Below are positions 62,399 to 64,000 of a stretch of DNA of 64,000 bases, piece by piece. The notes under the pieces are model-generated. The model worked only from the letters and a program-made list of their open reading frames with translations. It was not told where the DNA came from and did not search any database. This stretch comes from Erinaceus europaeus (taxonomy: Eukaryota > Chordata > Mammalia > Eulipotyphla > Erinaceidae), in NCBI RefSeq assembly GCF_950295315.1, contig NC_080171.1:36873782-36937781 (forward strand), read 5' to 3'. Position numbers and translations under genes: made by a program. Each line of letters opens with the position of its first letter. Position 1 is the stretch's first letter.

Positions 62399-64000
62399 GG
62401 CGGTTCCTGGAAGATGGCAGATTGAGAAGCTGCTAGTGGCTTGAACTCTGATCACATCTTCTGGAAACAGTAGGATTTTCTGCCTTTCGTAGGCCAGTCA
62501 ATAAGGGGTCCTAGCAGTGACACCAAGGAGGTGACTATAACTTAATTTGGGTTAAGAATTAGAGTAGAAAAAAAGGGAACAAAAACTTTTTTTCCTTTTA
62601 ATTATTAAGCACGCCACCTCCCCCCCACCCCCAGGGACCAGCTCCTAGCAGAATCCCCTGCTGAGCTTCTGTATTTACCAAATTCCTGTCCCACCAGGGA
62701 GTATCATTAATTCTAAGTCTATACCACTCTGAAAACTCTGGCCTTTTATCTTTCTAAGTAGCCAACCCCCCCACCTCACCCCACATAGCTAATTAAATAA
62801 TTAAAAATAAATAAATTAATTTAAAAAACTCTTTCCTTTCATCACTCTTTTATGACTGTTTTTTTCTTATCTTTTTCTTTTTTCTCTCTCTTTCTTTTTT
62901 TTATTCTTTTCCTCATTCTTGTCATCCTTTCTTCCTTAATCCTACAGCTCCCAAAGCCACAGACCCAGCCACCACACCACCAAATAGTGTGCTTTTTTGA
63001 ATTCACTGATACACATTTGGGAATTACTTTGGGAAAGAATTCTGACTAAGAGTGGACTCTCTATGTGTGTATCTCTGCTCTAGTTCCCTTTCCCCTCTTG
63101 TTACCCCTAGAATATACAGTGGATAGTAGACTTGAATAACTGTCTATTCTTGCAATCCCTTCTTCTTCTTCTTTTTTTTTTTTTTTCTTTTTCTTCTTCA
63201 CTAGGATTTGGTTACTATTCTTTCACGGACTGGAGAAATTGTTTGGCCAACTGGTAGTGATTAAACTGCTTCAATACTTGCTTCAGTTGCTACTGTAATT
63301 CCTGAGGTTGGTGAGTGTAATTGTCATAAAGGTATTTAGTACAGTGTTGCTTGTACTCAAGACACAACAACTGAGAAACAACAGAGCATAAAAAAAAAGA
63401 AACACATAAATCAAAAAAATGGGTTGATCAAAAACAAATAAAACTGCAACTCCAATGAATGAAGACAAGAGCCCAGAAGAAACTACAAATCAGCCAGAAG
63501 GAACCATAGATAAGAAAAGAATGCAAGCAATAATAAACTTATTAATCACAGAAATGAAAACAACATTGGAGGAAAGGAATGGCAGTATTAGGGAAATAAC
63601 AGTTTAGACCCCCAAGGAAAATACTGATTATCTTGAGGCAATTAGAGAACTGAAAGCTGAAATAGCTGTAATGAAGAAAGAAGCTGAGGCAAGGGGAATC
63701 AGACTAACAGAAGCAGAAAACAGAATTAGTCAGACAAAGGATGAGTTAGAGAAAACTAAGAAAGAGGTGAAAGAGCTTAAAAAGAGATTGAGAGATACTG
63801 AATACAACAACAGAGACATATGGGATGATCTCAAAAGAAGTAACATTCGTATAATTGGCCTGCCAGAGGAAGAAAGAGAGGAAGGGGAAGCAAACATTCT
63901 ATATGAAATAATACAAGAAACTTCCCAGACCTGAATAACAGAAAGGACATCAAGATTCAAGAGGCCCAGAGAGTACCAAACAGAATCAACCCAGACCTGA
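62399..64000 (+). mobile_element. L1 5'UTR and ORF1 start, plus strand, cut by window edge
   Basis: It begins 'gggcggttcctggaagatgg', which places a YY1-type AAGATGGC motif (62411-62418) just inside the 5' end, as in other mammalian L1 promoters. A long, partly AT-rich and CT-rich 5'UTR runs to 63418, then ORF1. It is less similar to the left-edge L1 than a same-subfamily copy would be, and older (few CpGs, broken ORF1). Confidence 0.85.
63419..64000 (+). pseudogene. L1 ORF1 protein, broken, cut by window edge
   Basis: The ancestral ATG (63419) aligns with that of the left-edge ORF1 but meets an immediate frame disruption. The frame resumes at MNEDKSPEE (63455), hits TAG at 63605-63607, then is open as the coiled coil and RRM start (63671-63931: ENRISQTKDELEKTKKEVKE, then IRIIGLPEEER). 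A frameshift near 63905-63915 moves PDLNNRKDIK into another frame. The element is non-functional. The C-terminal domain lies beyond the window. Confidence 0.87.

Overview
The window is mammalian, intergenic, repeat-dense DNA, almost certainly from a hedgehog (Erinaceidae, Erinaceus-like). The organism call rests on three things. Dozens of tRNA-derived SINEs belong to two families that I recognise as hedgehog-type (probably the ERI families). The L1 lineage has two distinctive 3' ends. A 154-bp fragment has the C-terminal signature of a non-L1 LINE and looks like the Vingi clade, known from hedgehogs. I find no host protein-coding exon, tRNA, rRNA or ncRNA gene. All longer reading frames fall inside L1 elements, SINEs or L1 3'UTRs.

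Names used here: type A SINE = long tRNA-derived SINE with an AAC/AAT-rich 3' half, sometimes with a 60-bp hairpin module at its end; type B SINE = shorter tRNA-derived SINE ending CCAATAAATAAAGATAA-like; type C SINE = older tRNA-like SINE with a 'gcatagtggttatgcaaa' head; L1 3'UTR-A = long (about 1.2 kb) L1 3'UTR ending near 'ttttataaataaa'; L1 3'UTR-B = short L1 3' end finishing near 'accattaattccccaataaa'.

Layout. 1-1660: minus-strand L1 with a nearly open ORF1 and a CpG-rich 5'UTR, running off the left edge. 1.67-9.1 kb: SINEs, an LTR, ancient L1 pieces and a unique block. 9.17-10.28 kb: an L1 3' end fused to SINEs and moved as one unit. 10.9-16.2 kb: SINEs, MIR, MLT1 pieces, and a second inverted copy of the L1-SINE chimera (14.54-15.10 kb). 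16.26-16.70 kb: solo LTR with 6-bp target duplication. 17.0-21.5 kb: decayed plus-strand L1 (ORF1 tail, ORF2, 3'UTR-A). 21.9-34.8 kb: mostly old unique sequence with scattered SINEs, MLT1 and MIR, and an ERV LTR at 31.76-32.52 kb. 34.8-36.9 kb: three-level nest of transposons. 37.2-54.4 kb: SINEs, a twin-primed ancient L1, MLT1, a hAT-like MITE and several L1 3'UTRs. 55.2-57.8 kb: decayed L1 ORF2 carrying the Vingi-like insertion. 57.9-58.4 kb: LTR. 58.4-61.85 kb: the quietest unique block. 61.85-62.29 kb: second copy of the solo LTR. 62.4-64.0 kb: plus-strand L1 5' end and ORF1, running off the right edge.

Nothing here works as a gene system. The relationships are those of parasites: L1 machinery mobilised the SINEs and its own truncated copies, and elements nest in one another, which gives a readable relative chronology. 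Boundaries of young elements with target-site duplications are exact as stated. Boundaries of ancient elements are good to about 20 bp. Family names for ancient repeats rest on remembered consensus features, not on a database search.
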